From assembly GCA_016125075.1 (NCBI GenBank), contig WGMO01000013.1, positions 124,001-188,000 on the forward strand: a stretch of 64,000 nt of DNA, read 5' to 3'. Position numbers and translations under genes: made by a program. A model generated the notes under the pieces. The model had not been told where the DNA came from. It saw only the letters and a program-made list of their open reading frames with translations, and did not search any database. Origin of the DNA: Terrimonas sp. (GTDB lineage: Bacteria; Bacteroidota; Bacteroidia; Chitinophagales; Chitinophagaceae). Positions within the stretch are counted from its first letter, which is position 1, and every line of letters begins with the position of its first letter. Below, in pieces: positions 6,963 to 16,230 of this stretch.

Positions 6963-9058
6963 ATAGTGTCGTCAAAGACTCCTTTCCTTGCTTTTCTTTT
7001 TTCATCAAGACTGGCCATATTCCCCTGCCTGTTTTGGGGGTCGCCGCTTTGCCTTTTATCACCGGCAGGAGATTTCAACGGTTGATGGGTAATGTATTTT
7101 TTAATATAGGAACTGTCCTTTGTCATTTTATACCACTCAAAGGCACGGGTAGAATCTGTTTTGTATTGGAGCCGGGGTAAATAGGAAGGCATCAGGTTGG
7201 CGGCAGCGATCCGCTCCACTTCCAGTTTCCGGTCCTGCCGAAGGGAATCTGTGAGGTATTTTTCCACCATCAGGTAGGCCATGGGGCCAGCCCAGGTGGC
7301 GCCAAATCCGCCATTTTCCACAATAATACCGATGGCGATCTTGGGGTCTTCCTTCGGGGCAAAACAAACAAAGAGGGAATGGTCTTTTAATTGAACCACC
7401 CTGCCGTCAATCACCCTTTTGTTTTCCGCCGTACCCGTTTTGGCGCAAATATCAATACCGGGAATTTTGGGTAAGCGGGCCGCTGTACCGACCAGGGTTA
7501 CATCATGCATACCATTGATGACAATATTATACACGCTATCGGAAATATGGGTCAGCACTTCATGCTTCTTGCGGTATTTGCTCAGCAACACGGTATCCGC
7601 CGCTGTTTCCTCATCGATGCTTTTCACAAAATGCGGGGTATAATAATAGCCTTTGTTGGCAACAATGCTGATGCCATTGGCTATTTGCAGGGGGGTTACC
7701 AGTAATTTGTCCTGCCCGATACCTATGGTGACCATCGTACAGGAATTCCACTGGCCCCGGTATTCCTTATCATAATCGGCCGTATCCGGAATATTACCCC
7801 CATCCTCGCTGGGTATATCTACGCCAAGCCGGTGTCCATACCCAAAGGCATTCATATATTCATCCCAGCGGGTGAGGCCTGACCGCACGTTTTTGTACCG
7901 GGGATTATCAAGGGTTAGCCGGAAAGTATTGCAAAAAAAAGAATTACAGGAATGTGCAATCGCCAGCCGGAGGTTGGCAGCATGACCAGGCCATTTTTCC
8001 GTACAGCCTACCGGTCTTCTACAACCGTAATAAGCGCCGGAACAGGCGATACCGCTCTGCGGCGTGATGACACCTTCATCGAGCCCGATCAGGGCACCCA
8101 GGGGCTTGTAGGTAGATCCGCCGGGATACTGGCCTTTGATCGCCCTGTTCAGCAGCGGACCGGAAACATCCAGCACCAGTTTGCTGTAGTTTTTTGAAAA
8201 CTCGGAACCCGTCAGGTTATTGGGATTGAAATTCGGTCCCGATGCCATGGCCAGGATTCCACCGGTCTTGGGTTCCAACGCGACAATGGCACCCACCTTA
8301 TTGGTCAGCAGCTTTTCTGCCAATTGCTGTAATTCGATATCAATATAGGTCCGCAGGCCCCGGCCGGCAACTGCTGCGGTATCAAAGATCCCATTCTCAT
8401 AGGAACCCTGTACCCGGTTGAAATTATCCCGCAACAGGAATTGTACACCCCGCTCGCCCATCAGCACTTTTTCATAATTAGACTCCAGACCGCTTTTCCC
8501 GATATAATCACCCATCCGGTAAAAACCATCCGACTGATCGATCTCACGCTGGTTCACTTCGGCGATATAACCGAGAATATGTGCTGCCGCATTATAAGGG
8601 TATTGCCTAACGGGTCTTTCCTGGAGGAAAAATCCGTTACTGAACCGCCAAAGATTATCCTCGATAGCGGCTAATTTATCCGAGGTCAGCAGGGGTTCAA
8701 ATACGGAGGGGCGGAACCGTGTATTTTTAAAGGAAAGATCGGAGAGCCGTTTATTAAAATCTGCCGTATCGATGGCCAGTAATTTACAAAGAATCGATGT
8801 ATCAATATTCTTCACTTCTGAGGGTGTTACCATCAGGTCAAACATCTTAATATTGTTGAGGATCGGGCGCCCTTTCCTATCGTAGATGATCCCCCTCGAC
8901 GGATAAACGATCTTTTGCAGGACCGCCTGGTTTTTGGCCAGTTGCTTATACTTTTTTGAAATGACCTGGAGATTGAACAGCTGTGCCACGATAACCAGGA
9001 AGACAGCCAGGAAGATAAGGCGGATAATACGGCTTCTCGATTGGTTAAACACAGGCAT
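6959..9058 (-). CDS. mrdA: Penicillin-binding protein 2 (elongasome transpeptidase)
   Basis: 699 residues. One N-terminal membrane anchor (about 11-30) is followed by the PBP dimerisation domain (YPSRGIIYDRKGRPIL, GKSGLESNYEKVLMGERG) and a transpeptidase domain. The active-site motifs are complete: STYK at 315-318 (catalytic Ser and Lys), SCNS (SxN motif) and AKTGTAEN (KTG motif). It cross-links peptidoglycan during lateral wall growth. It is flanked by mreD upstream (191-base gap) and rodA downstream (4-base overlap), the usual PBP2-RodA pairing. The C-terminal tail after about 640 is basic, low in complexity and probably disordered. Confidence 0.95.
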   Translation of the reverse strand: MPVFNQSRSRIIRLIFLAVFLVIVAQLFNLQVISKKYKQLAKNQAVLQKIVYPSRGIIYDRKGRPILNNIKMFDLMVTPSEVKNIDTSILCKLLAIDTADFNKRLSDLSFKNTRFRPSVFEPLLTSDKLAAIEDNLWRFSNGFFLQERPVRQYPYNAAAHILGYIAEVNQREIDQSDGFYRMGDYIGKSGLESNYEKVLMGERGVQFLLRDNFNRVQGSYENGIFDTAAVAGRGLRTYIDIELQQLAEKLLTNKVGAIVALEPKTGGILAMASGPNFNPNNLTGSEFSKNYSKLVLDVSGPLLNRAIKGQYPGGSTYKPLGALIGLDEGVITPQSGIACSGAYYGCRRPVGCTEKWPGHAANLRLAIAHSCNSFFCNTFRLTLDNPRYKNVRSGLTRWDEYMNAFGYGHRLGVDIPSEDGGNIPDTADYDKEYRGQWNSCTMVTIGIGQDKLLVTPLQIANGISIVANKGYYYTPHFVKSIDEETAADTVLLSKYRKKHEVLTHISDSVYNIVINGMHDVTLVGTAARLPKIPGIDICAKTGTAENKRVIDGRVVQLKDHSLFVCFAPKEDPKIAIGIIVENGGFGATWAGPMAYLMVEKYLTDSLRQDRKLEVERIAAANLMPSYLPRLQYKTDSTRAFEWYKMTKDSSYIKKYITHQPLKSPAGDKRQSGDPQNRQGNMASLDEKRKARKGVFDDTI

Positions 9059-9249
9059 ATTAAAAAATCAGCGGGGTTGGGAAATGAGAATAATAAATTC
9101 TTTCAAAACTACAATGCAAAAAATTTATTATCAACTGCTATTCTAAAATTTATCAAATATTTTTCCCTGCCGGCACAAAAGATTTTCAAAAACTTGAGGC
9201 ATGCCACCATCAACGTATAACCCGTTCGCTGGAAATAATGGGATCTTAA

Positions 9250-9783
9250 TCAGGCTACATTGGTCCTGAACTTCATTTTCCGGGGAAATATGATCTCGGC
9301 CGTGAATATCAACAGCAGGGAAATAGCGGAAGTCGACAGCACTTTTACCAGGAAATCAATGAAACTGCCGAATTGCAGCCATTCCAGGAATACAAGGTAC
9401 CCATTGTGCAGGAGGGTGAGCACCAATACATACACGCCATAAGGGGCCCAGCCCATCGCCTTGGCGGAGGGTTCCCGGTAATTAAAATCTGCGGTATCCT
9501 TTGGGGTAAGAATATTGATCAGGAAGGGACGGACATAGGCAATCAGCACACAGGCTGCTGCATGCAAGCCGGGTGTCATTACAAAATAATCAATGGTGAG
9601 CCCGGTAATGAATCCTGCAATCAGTAACCAAAACCTTGATACGGAAAAAGGCAGCCAGAGGATAAACAGGTAATAAATGATGGGAATGATAAACCTGTTC
9701 AGGGGCGGGATATTATCCAGCACATAGACCTGAATACCGATAAACAGTGCAAAACGGATGATATTTCTAAATAGGTCGCTCAA
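9250..9783 (-). CDS. mreD: Rod shape-determining protein MreD
   Basis: 177 residues, nearly all hydrophobic, with five or six predicted membrane helices. MreD is poorly conserved; the assignment rests on length, hydrophobicity (RFALFIGIQVYVLDNIPPLNRF, the FPRKMKF tail) and position between mreC and the PBP2 gene. Its start overlaps the end of mreC by four bases. The 191 bases between mreD and the PBP2 gene hold no gene that I can see. Confidence 0.88.
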   Translation of the reverse strand: MSDLFRNIIRFALFIGIQVYVLDNIPPLNRFIIPIIYYLFILWLPFSVSRFWLLIAGFITGLTIDYFVMTPGLHAAACVLIAYVRPFLINILTPKDTADFNYREPSAKAMGWAPYGVYVLVLTLLHNGYLVFLEWLQFGSFIDFLVKVLSTSAISLLLIFTAEIIFPRKMKFRTNVA

Positions 9784-10661
9784 TTGTTTTTCTTATCTGA
9801 TTCTTCCACTTTTTTCCTGGTGTCCTTATCCAGCCTGGTCTGTTCATCATAAAACAGATTCTCGATCACAAAAACCTGCTGGATATTCTGAAAATTAACG
9901 GCGGGTTTGATCTTTAAGATATAATCTCCGGTCGATTTTTCCGTGCTGATTTCCTGCACCGTCCCCACTATCAGTCCCGGCGGAAAATTGACCTGTTGAA
10001 AATTACTGGTCAGCACGGTATCGCCGATGGCCACACTATCACTCTTGGGAATCCTCCTTAAAGTCAGGAAATGGGGGTTCTTGCCATCCCATTCCAGGCG
10101 GCCCGTATTCCTGCTTTTTTTCATCATCACCGAAGTGGTCCTTTGCACATGCAGCAGGCTCATCACCTGGCTGAAGTTGGCACTGACATTGGCCACGATC
10201 CCAACCGGGCTTCCCTCTGAACTGACCACGGGCATATTATCTTTAATACCCTGGTTGGCGCCCCGGCTGATCTGGATATAGTTCTTCTCATTCACGGTTG
10301 AATTGGCCACCACCTTGGCTTCGCGCCAGTAATACTTTCTTATCCTGCCGGTCGTATCATAACTGATGGTATCCCTGACCAGGATCTTTGAGGTATCAGG
10401 GATGATGAAATCGGACCGCAGGAGGTTCAGTAAGGAATCATTCATCTTGTGCACCCTTGCATTCTCCTCCCTGAGATGAAAATAATCGTCAATCTTATCG
10501 TATTGTGTATTGAACCGGCCGGTGATCTCGTTGGCCATGCCCAAAAAAGTGACCCGGTGATATTTATTATACCGGAATAAAAAGGAAAGGGCAATGAATT
10601 GCAACACCAGGAAACTGATGAACGTTGAATAACGGCGGATGAAAAGGATTACATTTCGCAT
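9780..10661 (-). CDS. mreC: Rod shape-determining protein MreC
   Basis: 293 residues. A membrane anchor spans about 10-30 (YSTFISFLVLQFIALSFLF). A coiled-coil-like stretch with RFNTQYDKIDDYFHLREENARVHKMNDSLL follows, then the MreC beta domains with KNYIQISRGANQGIKDNMPVVS and TSNFQQVNFPPGLIVGTVQEI, typical of the family. MreC links cytoplasmic MreB to PBP2 and RodA in the periplasm. The charged tail (RLDKDTRKKVEESDKKNN) is short. The gene starts 59 bases after the mreB stop. Confidence 0.93.
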   Translation of the reverse strand: MRNVILFIRRYSTFISFLVLQFIALSFLFRYNKYHRVTFLGMANEITGRFNTQYDKIDDYFHLREENARVHKMNDSLLNLLRSDFIIPDTSKILVRDTISYDTTGRIRKYYWREAKVVANSTVNEKNYIQISRGANQGIKDNMPVVSSEGSPVGIVANVSANFSQVMSLLHVQRTTSVMMKKSRNTGRLEWDGKNPHFLTLRRIPKSDSVAIGDTVLTSNFQQVNFPPGLIVGTVQEISTEKSTGDYILKIKPAVNFQNIQQVFVIENLFYDEQTRLDKDTRKKVEESDKKNN

Positions 10662-10720
10662 AGAAATCTGAAGTCAGAAGTCAGAAGCCGGTTTGCCCAC
10701 TACTTTCTTCAGGCTTCGGT

Positions 10721-11746
10721 TTACCGCATTACAAATGGATACCTGTCATAATTCTTCAGCGCGATGCCTGTACCCCTGACCACGCTTTTCAGCGGATCGT
10801 CGGCGACATGAACAGGCAGCTTAATCTTTTGACTTAATCTTTTATCCAAGCCCCTCAGCAAGGCGCCACCACCGGTCAGGTAAAGTCCGCGGCGGTATAT
10901 ATCTCCGGCCAGCTCGGGCGGGGTCTGTTCCAATGCTTTCAGAATAGCCTCTTCGATCTTGAAGATACTCTTATCAAGGGCTTCAGCTATTTCCTGGTAA
11001 CTCACCATGATCTGTTTTGGAATACCGGTTACCAGGTCACGGCCATTGACAGGAATATCATCCGGGGGATTATCAAGGTCTTTCATCGCTGCCCCGATCT
11101 GTATTTTGATCTGCTCGGCCGTACGTTCACCAATTAAGAGGCTATGGTAACGACGAAGCGCCTCCATGATATCGGCTGTGAATTCATCACCGGCAATCCG
11201 GATACTCTGGTCGCAGACAATTCCGGCAAGTGCTATAACGGTAATACCGGTGGTTCCGCCGCCGATATCGATGATCATATTTCCTACCGGTTCTTCCACA
11301 TCAATGCCGATTCCCAGTGCGGCGGCCATGGGCTCATGAATCAGGTAAACCTCTTTGGCGCCCGCCTGCTCAGCACTGTCCCTAACAGCCCTTTTTTCGA
11401 CCTCCGTAATGGAAGAAGGTATGCAGATCATCATCCGCCAACTAGGGGGAAATAATGGCTTTTTGGGATACACGAGCTTGATTAACTCCCTGATCATCAG
11501 CTCTGCAGCATTAAAATCGGCAATTACGCCATCCTTCAATGGACGTACAGTCCTGATGCTTTCATGCGTTTTTTCATGCATCATCAGGGCCTTTTTTCCA
11601 ACGGCCAAAACCTCCTTGGGGTTATTCCTGTTGAGCGCAACGATGCTGGGCTCATTGACTACAACTTCATCATTATGTATAATCAGGGTGTTCGCTGTAC
11701 CGAGATCGATGGCTATTTCTTGTGTAAACCAGTTAAAAAGTCCCAT
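10721..11746 (-). CDS. mreB: Rod shape-determining protein MreB
   Basis: 341 residues, the usual length. Actin-fold nucleotide motifs are present: IAIDLGTANTLI (phosphate 1, about 10-22), MIIDIGGGTTGITVIAL (phosphate 2) and LTGGGALLRGLDKRL (adenosine motif). SRAVRDSAEQAGA-like and IHEPMAAALGIG blocks are also typical. MreB forms membrane filaments that guide lateral wall synthesis. It heads the cluster mreBCD-pbp2-rodA on the minus strand. The 186-base gap to the divergent MFS gene should hold both promoters. Confidence 0.96.
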   Translation of the reverse strand: MGLFNWFTQEIAIDLGTANTLIIHNDEVVVNEPSIVALNRNNPKEVLAVGKKALMMHEKTHESIRTVRPLKDGVIADFNAAELMIRELIKLVYPKKPLFPPSWRMMICIPSSITEVEKRAVRDSAEQAGAKEVYLIHEPMAAALGIGIDVEEPVGNMIIDIGGGTTGITVIALAGIVCDQSIRIAGDEFTADIMEALRRYHSLLIGERTAEQIKIQIGAAMKDLDNPPDDIPVNGRDLVTGIPKQIMVSYQEIAEALDKSIFKIEEAILKALEQTPPELAGDIYRRGLYLTGGGALLRGLDKRLSQKIKLPVHVADDPLKSVVRGTGIALKNYDRYPFVMR

Positions 11747-11932
11747 TTTTTCACGTTGGATTTAATGCGTGCAAAGTTGGAGGAAATAATTTGAATAAAC
11801 AAAGGGGATTAATTGTCCATTCAAGGTCTTCCGGATTCAGATTTTTATTGATAACGCAAAAAATAATTGGTTGGTATATAAATTGAAAATAATCTTGAAG
11901 CTCAATAATTAAATCCGGTAATTTCATTGGCC

Positions 11933-13108
11933 ATGAAGATCATCACAAGAACGGTTTGGATATTATCACTCGTGAGTCTTTTTGCCGACATCGCCAGTGA
12001 GATGCTCTATCCAGTTATACCGGTTTACCTGCGCCAAATCGGTTTTTCCGTTTTTATGATCGGGATACTGGAGGGTATTGCCGAATTCACCGCGGGTTTG
12101 AGCAAAGGGTATTTTGGAAAGATCAGTGATGAAAAAGGGTTGCGGCTGCCCTTTATCAAACTGGGCTATGGTTTCAGTGCAGTATCCAAACCCATGATGG
12201 CGCTGCTCGTTTATCCCTTATGGATCTTCTTTGCCCGGACCGTCGACCGCCTGGGAAAAGGATTAAGGACAGCTGCCAGGGATGCGCTCTTATCTTCTGA
12301 AAGCACACGGGAAACCAAGGCCAGGGTCTTTGGATTTCACAGGGGTATGGATACGACCGGTGCCGTGATCGGCCCTTTGCTGGCCTTAACCTTCCTGCAT
12401 TTTTTTCCCGAAAAATACAAACCGCTGTTTCTGCTGGCCTTTATCCCGGGTATGATTTCGGTGATCCTGATCTTCCTGCTCAGGGAAAAAAAACAACCCG
12501 TTTCCAGTTTGGGGAAGGGAAACTTTTTCTCTTTCTTCAAATACTGGAAAATAGCCTCCCGTGCTTACCGGAAACTGGTGGTGGGCCTACTGGCCTTTGC
12601 GCTCTTTAACAGCTCTGATGTTTTCCTGCTGTTAAAGACCAAAGAAGTGACAGGCAGTGATACGGTTACCATTGCTGCCTATATCTTTTATAACCTCATC
12701 TTTGCCCTGGCCGCCTATCCATTGGGCAGCCTGGCCGACCGGATCGGCATCAAAAAAGTCTTTATGGCCGGTCTGGTCCTTTTTGCGGGGGTCTATGCCG
12801 GTTTCGGATTTAACCCATCCATTCCTGTTATTTTCGTCCTTTTCTTTGTATATGGCATCTATGCGGCCGCAACAGAAGGGGTGACCAAGGCCTGGATCAC
12901 CAATATTGCACATGAAAGCCATACGGCTACGGCCATCGGCTTTTATACCTCCGGCCAGAGTATCTGCTCCCTTTTTGCCAGTATGATCGCCGGTGCCATT
13001 TGGAGCGGCTTCAACAGCCAGTATACGTTCCTGGTTACTGCTATTTCCAGCATTTGTGTGATAATTTATTTTCTGGTAACCCATTTCAGTATTAAAAAAT
13101 TGGCATAA
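11933..13108 (+). CDS. MFS transporter
   Basis: 391 residues with about twelve hydrophobic segments. The cytoplasmic loop 2-3 motif of the major facilitator superfamily is recognisable (FGKISDEKGLRLPFIKLGY), as is the equivalent in the second half (PLGSLADRIGIKKVFMAGL). RTVDRLGKGLRTAARDALLS is found in MFS members near the YfcJ and staphyloferrin-type exporters, but the substrate cannot be assigned. ATG 11933 is chosen because it precedes MKIITRTVWILSLVSLFADIASEMLYP; the TTG six bases upstream is less likely. It is divergent from mreB. Confidence 0.88.
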   Translation: MKIITRTVWILSLVSLFADIASEMLYPVIPVYLRQIGFSVFMIGILEGIAEFTAGLSKGYFGKISDEKGLRLPFIKLGYGFSAVSKPMMALLVYPLWIFFARTVDRLGKGLRTAARDALLSSESTRETKARVFGFHRGMDTTGAVIGPLLALTFLHFFPEKYKPLFLLAFIPGMISVILIFLLREKKQPVSSLGKGNFFSFFKYWKIASRAYRKLVVGLLAFALFNSSDVFLLLKTKEVTGSDTVTIAAYIFYNLIFALAAYPLGSLADRIGIKKVFMAGLVLFAGVYAGFGFNPSIPVIFVLFFVYGIYAAATEGVTKAWITNIAHESHTATAIGFYTSGQSICSLFASMIAGAIWSGFNSQYTFLVTAISSICVIIYFLVTHFSIKKLA

Positions 13109-13148
13109 TAGTGGATAATTGAACCCTGTTAAACAGATTTCTTCATTG

Positions 13149-13156
13149 TATCTTTG
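13149..13156 (+). promoter_or_regulatory. -7 box before the exported protein at 13174
   Basis: TATCTTTG is a perfect TAnnTTTG match 17 bases before the ATG at 13174. The -33 element is weak; only TGTT lies at about the right distance. Confidence 0.5.
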
Positions 13157-13173
13157 TACATCAAATTTTTATT

Positions 13174-13641
13174 ATGAAAAAAGTAGTATTAGCAACCATC
13201 ATCATCTTATCTCTTTCTGTGAATAAAAGTGCTGCCCAGGATTACACGACTGCACTGGGTGTGAAGTTTTGGGACGGTGGCGGTATCACTTTAAAGCATT
13301 TCTTTAATGAAAGAAACGCAGGCGAACTGATCGGGTATTTCTGGAACCAGGGCATGCGAATCACCGGATTATTTGAAATCCATGGCGATATCAGCAATGC
13401 CGGTGGTCTCCGCTGGTATATCGGACCGGGTGCACATGTTGGTTTTTATAATACCAAGTACGGTGGCAATTCGGTGATCGGTATCGACGGGGTATTAGGT
13501 CTGGATTATAAATTCAACAATGCTCCGGTCAACCTTTCGCTTGACTGGCAACCTTCTGTTGAATTTGGCAGTAATAACTACAACAATGGTTTTATCGGGG
13601 GCTGGGGCGGATTAGGGATCCGGTACACTTTCGGCCAATAG
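13174..13641 (+). CDS. Small exported beta-rich protein of unknown function
   Basis: 155 residues with a signal peptide (MKKVVLATIIILSLSVNKSAAQ) cleaved near residue 22. The mature part is rich in Gly and aromatics in alternating patterns (LGVKFWDGGGITLKHFF, LRWYIGPGAHVGFYN, VNLSLDWQPSVEFG) and ends in RYTFGQ. This suggests an eight-stranded outer-membrane beta-barrel ending on an aromatic-containing strand. No family could be named with certainty. It has its own -7 box and a terminator, so it is likely monocistronic. Confidence 0.75.
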   Translation: MKKVVLATIIILSLSVNKSAAQDYTTALGVKFWDGGGITLKHFFNERNAGELIGYFWNQGMRITGLFEIHGDISNAGGLRWYIGPGAHVGFYNTKYGGNSVIGIDGVLGLDYKFNNAPVNLSLDWQPSVEFGSNNYNNGFIGGWGGLGIRYTFGQ

Positions 13642-13661
13642 ATATTCCTATTGATAAAAAA

Positions 13662-13690
13662 CAAAGAGCAGCCCCTGGCTGCTTTTTTTT
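13662..13690. terminator. Terminator between convergent genes
   Basis: A 7-bp AGCAGCC / GGCTGCT hairpin (13668-13674 / 13677-13683) is followed by eight T residues on the plus strand. A-rich sequence on the other side makes it potentially bidirectional. Confidence 0.8.
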
Positions 13691-14753
13691 ATGCCCGAAA
13701 ACCCAGACGGGTTTCCATTTCCCGGCTCAGGGCGGGGAGTCTCCTTCTTTCAATGAGGAAACTGGTGAGCTGGGCTATCTCCTTAAAAATATAATGTTTG
13801 TCGGCAGCCGCCTTTAAATAATCCTTGCCGGTGCTTCCCCCCGTACCGATACGGGTGCCAATGATCCGGTGTACCATGTTCATATGCCGGTACCGCCAGT
13901 TACTCAGCTGTTCGTCAATTTCCAGCAGGCAGTTCAATAACTGGTAAGGCAGCTGTAAGATAGGATAGCCCCTGTACAGCATGATGAACAATGCCGAACG
14001 GGATGCTGCCGGGGAAAGGATACTGTTCTCATGCTTTTCTCCCTTCAAAAAAAGTTCGGCAAACAATCCGGCATTGTTTTTTTCTGCATCCGCCAGGCTG
14101 TTCACGAAACGATACTGGTATTCCTTCCAGAAAACATGTACGGGTATATTCACGGATGCTGTTTCGGCAGGAGAATATGAGGTGACAAAGTTTTTCCAGT
14201 TCTGTTCCTCTTCGAAAAAGGGCATACGGTCCAGCCATTCCCCCACCAGTTCAAGCAGGGATTTATTGTTTTCGGCTGCTTTGATGACCGCAACATGTTC
14301 GGGTCTTAACTGAGCAGTGTAATATTCCTGCCCATGGCGGTGCCCAAATTTCAAACCGAGTTTGGCTTCCAGTTCTTTGAACTGCCAGCTTTGAAAACCC
14401 GAAGCAGGCCGGAGCATATCCCGGAAGTCAAGGAAGTCCATCGGGTTCATGGTTTCCATGATATCGATCTGGTGTACCAGTACGCGCAGGGTGGTGATCA
14501 CCCGGTTCAGGCGGTGCACAACGATTTGAAGCGCGGGGGAATTATCATTCAGGGAAGGCTGGCGCAGGCTTTCGGCAACTGCATCAACTTCATGATGCAG
14601 TAATTTGAACCAGAGCTCATAAGCCTGGTGAATGATGATGAAAAGTGTTTCATCATGTGCTGGCGAACCTCTATTGATACTCTCGGGGAACTGCGCATGG
14701 AGTATTTTGTCCAACTGCAGATAATCATGATAGTTAACCTCGCTGGCAGCCAT
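13689..14753 (-). CDS. Tryptophan 2,3-dioxygenase family protein
   Basis: 354 residues from the ATG at 14753; an upstream in-frame ATG at 14771 adds six residues. Haem dioxygenase that opens the indole ring of tryptophan to N-formylkynurenine. Family motifs are complete: VNYHDYLQLDKIL at the N-terminus, LFIIIHQAYELWFKLLHHEV (distal-pocket His), DFLDFRDMLRPASGFQSWQF (substrate carboxylate Arg), YRHMNMVHRIIG (proximal haem His) and GTGGSTGKDYL. It is convergent with the preceding exported protein and followed upstream by purD on the same strand. No other kynurenine-pathway gene is in the window. Confidence 0.92.
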   Translation of the reverse strand: MAASEVNYHDYLQLDKILHAQFPESINRGSPAHDETLFIIIHQAYELWFKLLHHEVDAVAESLRQPSLNDNSPALQIVVHRLNRVITTLRVLVHQIDIMETMNPMDFLDFRDMLRPASGFQSWQFKELEAKLGLKFGHRHGQEYYTAQLRPEHVAVIKAAENNKSLLELVGEWLDRMPFFEEEQNWKNFVTSYSPAETASVNIPVHVFWKEYQYRFVNSLADAEKNNAGLFAELFLKGEKHENSILSPAASRSALFIMLYRGYPILQLPYQLLNCLLEIDEQLSNWRYRHMNMVHRIIGTRIGTGGSTGKDYLKAAADKHYIFKEIAQLTSFLIERRRLPALSREMETRLGFRA

Positions 14754-14794
14754 AAGGGTCGTTTGCACCAAAGTTAGGGATAGCGGGAGGATTA

Positions 14795-16084
14795 TCAGTA
14801 TGCTGGAATAAATTCATAGCCGATATCCGTGCGATAATTGATACCGTCAAACTGGGTTTTTCCCAATATCTCGAGGGAAGAAGCTACGGCTTCCCTGATA
14901 TCTTCACCATAGGAAGTAACACAAAAGACCCTGCCTCCATTCGTCACAACCTGCTCGCCCTCCTTTTTGGTTCCTGCATGAAAGATCATGGATTGTTTTC
15001 CGTATTGCCCATCCAGTCCTTTGATCGCATATCCTTTTTCATAAGGACCCGGATAGCCCCTGCTCACCGCAACGATGGTTACCGCCGCTCTTTTATCAAT
15101 TTCAATATTCACTTTATTCAATTCCTGATTCGCAGTCGCAACAAAAAGCCCAACAAGATCATTGTTCAGCCTTGGAAGGATTACTTCAGTTTCGGGATCA
15201 CCCAGCCGGCAGTTATATTCAATTACATAGGGTTCGCTATTGACACTGATCAAGCCAAAGAAGATAAATCCTTTGTAGTCGATGCCCTCTTTTGCCAGAC
15301 CCTTGATCGTAGGTTTGATGATCCGCTCTTCCACTTTATACATAAAACCCGGTGTGGCAAAAGGCACGGGGCTAACGGCGCCCATACCCCCGGTATTCAG
15401 ACCTTCATCTCCCTCTTTCGCCCTTTTATAATCTTTGGCTTCCGGGAGCATGATATAATGTTTCCCATCGGTAAGGATAAATACACTCAGTTCAATACCC
15501 TTGAGAAATTCTTCCACTACCACTTTTCTGCCGGCGTCGCCAAATTTCAATTCTTTGATCATCAGTTCATACTCTGCGATCGCTTCCACATGGTTCTGGC
15601 AGATAGCAACGCCTTTCCCCGCAGCCAGTCCGTCGGCCTTGATCACAATAGGCAAGGGATGGGTATTGAGATAGGCAATCCCTTCTTCATAATTATCAAT
15701 GGTGAATTCGCGGTAAGCAGCCGTTGGGATCTGATGCCTTTGCATAAATGATTTGGCAAAACTTTTACTGCCTTCGAGTTGCGCACCGGCCTTTGAGGGA
15801 CCGATAAAATAAATTTCTTTCAGGATATGATGCGATTGGAAATAATCATACAGACCGTTAACCAGCGGCTCCTCCGGCCCTACCACCACCATTTTGATAT
15901 TTTCTTCTATGCAATATTTTCCGATCGCCCCGAAATCATCGAGATGGAGATCAATATTCACACCACATTGAGCGGTGCCTGCATTGCCCGGCGCTATAAA
16001 AAGAGGATTGGCCCATACACTTTGATTGATCTTCCAGGCCATCGCATGCTCACGGCCACCAGAACCTAATAGTAAGATTTTCAT
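14795..16084 (-). CDS. purD: Phosphoribosylamine-glycine ligase
   Basis: 429 residues, the standard length. ATP-grasp enzyme of purine synthesis that makes glycinamide ribonucleotide from phosphoribosylamine, glycine and ATP. It starts MKILLLGSGGREHAMAWKI (N-domain Rossmann motif). VIKADGLAAGKGVAIC is the ATP-grasp lysine region. The family signature RLGDPETEVILPRL is intact, with GLNTGGMGAVSP before it. The downstream dioxygenase begins about 40 bases after the stop; the two may share a transcript. Confidence 0.96.
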   Translation of the reverse strand: MKILLLGSGGREHAMAWKINQSVWANPLFIAPGNAGTAQCGVNIDLHLDDFGAIGKYCIEENIKMVVVGPEEPLVNGLYDYFQSHHILKEIYFIGPSKAGAQLEGSKSFAKSFMQRHQIPTAAYREFTIDNYEEGIAYLNTHPLPIVIKADGLAAGKGVAICQNHVEAIAEYELMIKELKFGDAGRKVVVEEFLKGIELSVFILTDGKHYIMLPEAKDYKRAKEGDEGLNTGGMGAVSPVPFATPGFMYKVEERIIKPTIKGLAKEGIDYKGFIFFGLISVNSEPYVIEYNCRLGDPETEVILPRLNNDLVGLFVATANQELNKVNIEIDKRAAVTIVAVSRGYPGPYEKGYAIKGLDGQYGKQSMIFHAGTKKEGEQVVTNGGRVFCVTSYGEDIREAVASSLEILGKTQFDGINYRTDIGYEFIPAY

Positions 16085-16230
16085 TACGGATCGACAGTTG
16101 GTTTAGATAAATATCATGAAAATACCGGATAAGGCTGTTAAAGATAACAGTAAAAATTTGCGAGTAAAAGAATTTGTTTATTTTTCAGGCTGCTAAGGCA
16201 ATTCTGATTCATTCACCAAAAAAAAGCTGT

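Noticed and set aside
9059-9249. Possible small RNA between mreD and the PBP2 gene.
   Set aside because: AT-rich, without a promoter-terminator pair or a stable stem on inspection.
14978-15751. Plus-strand reading frame of 257 codons inside purD.
   Set aside because: Antisense shadow of purD.
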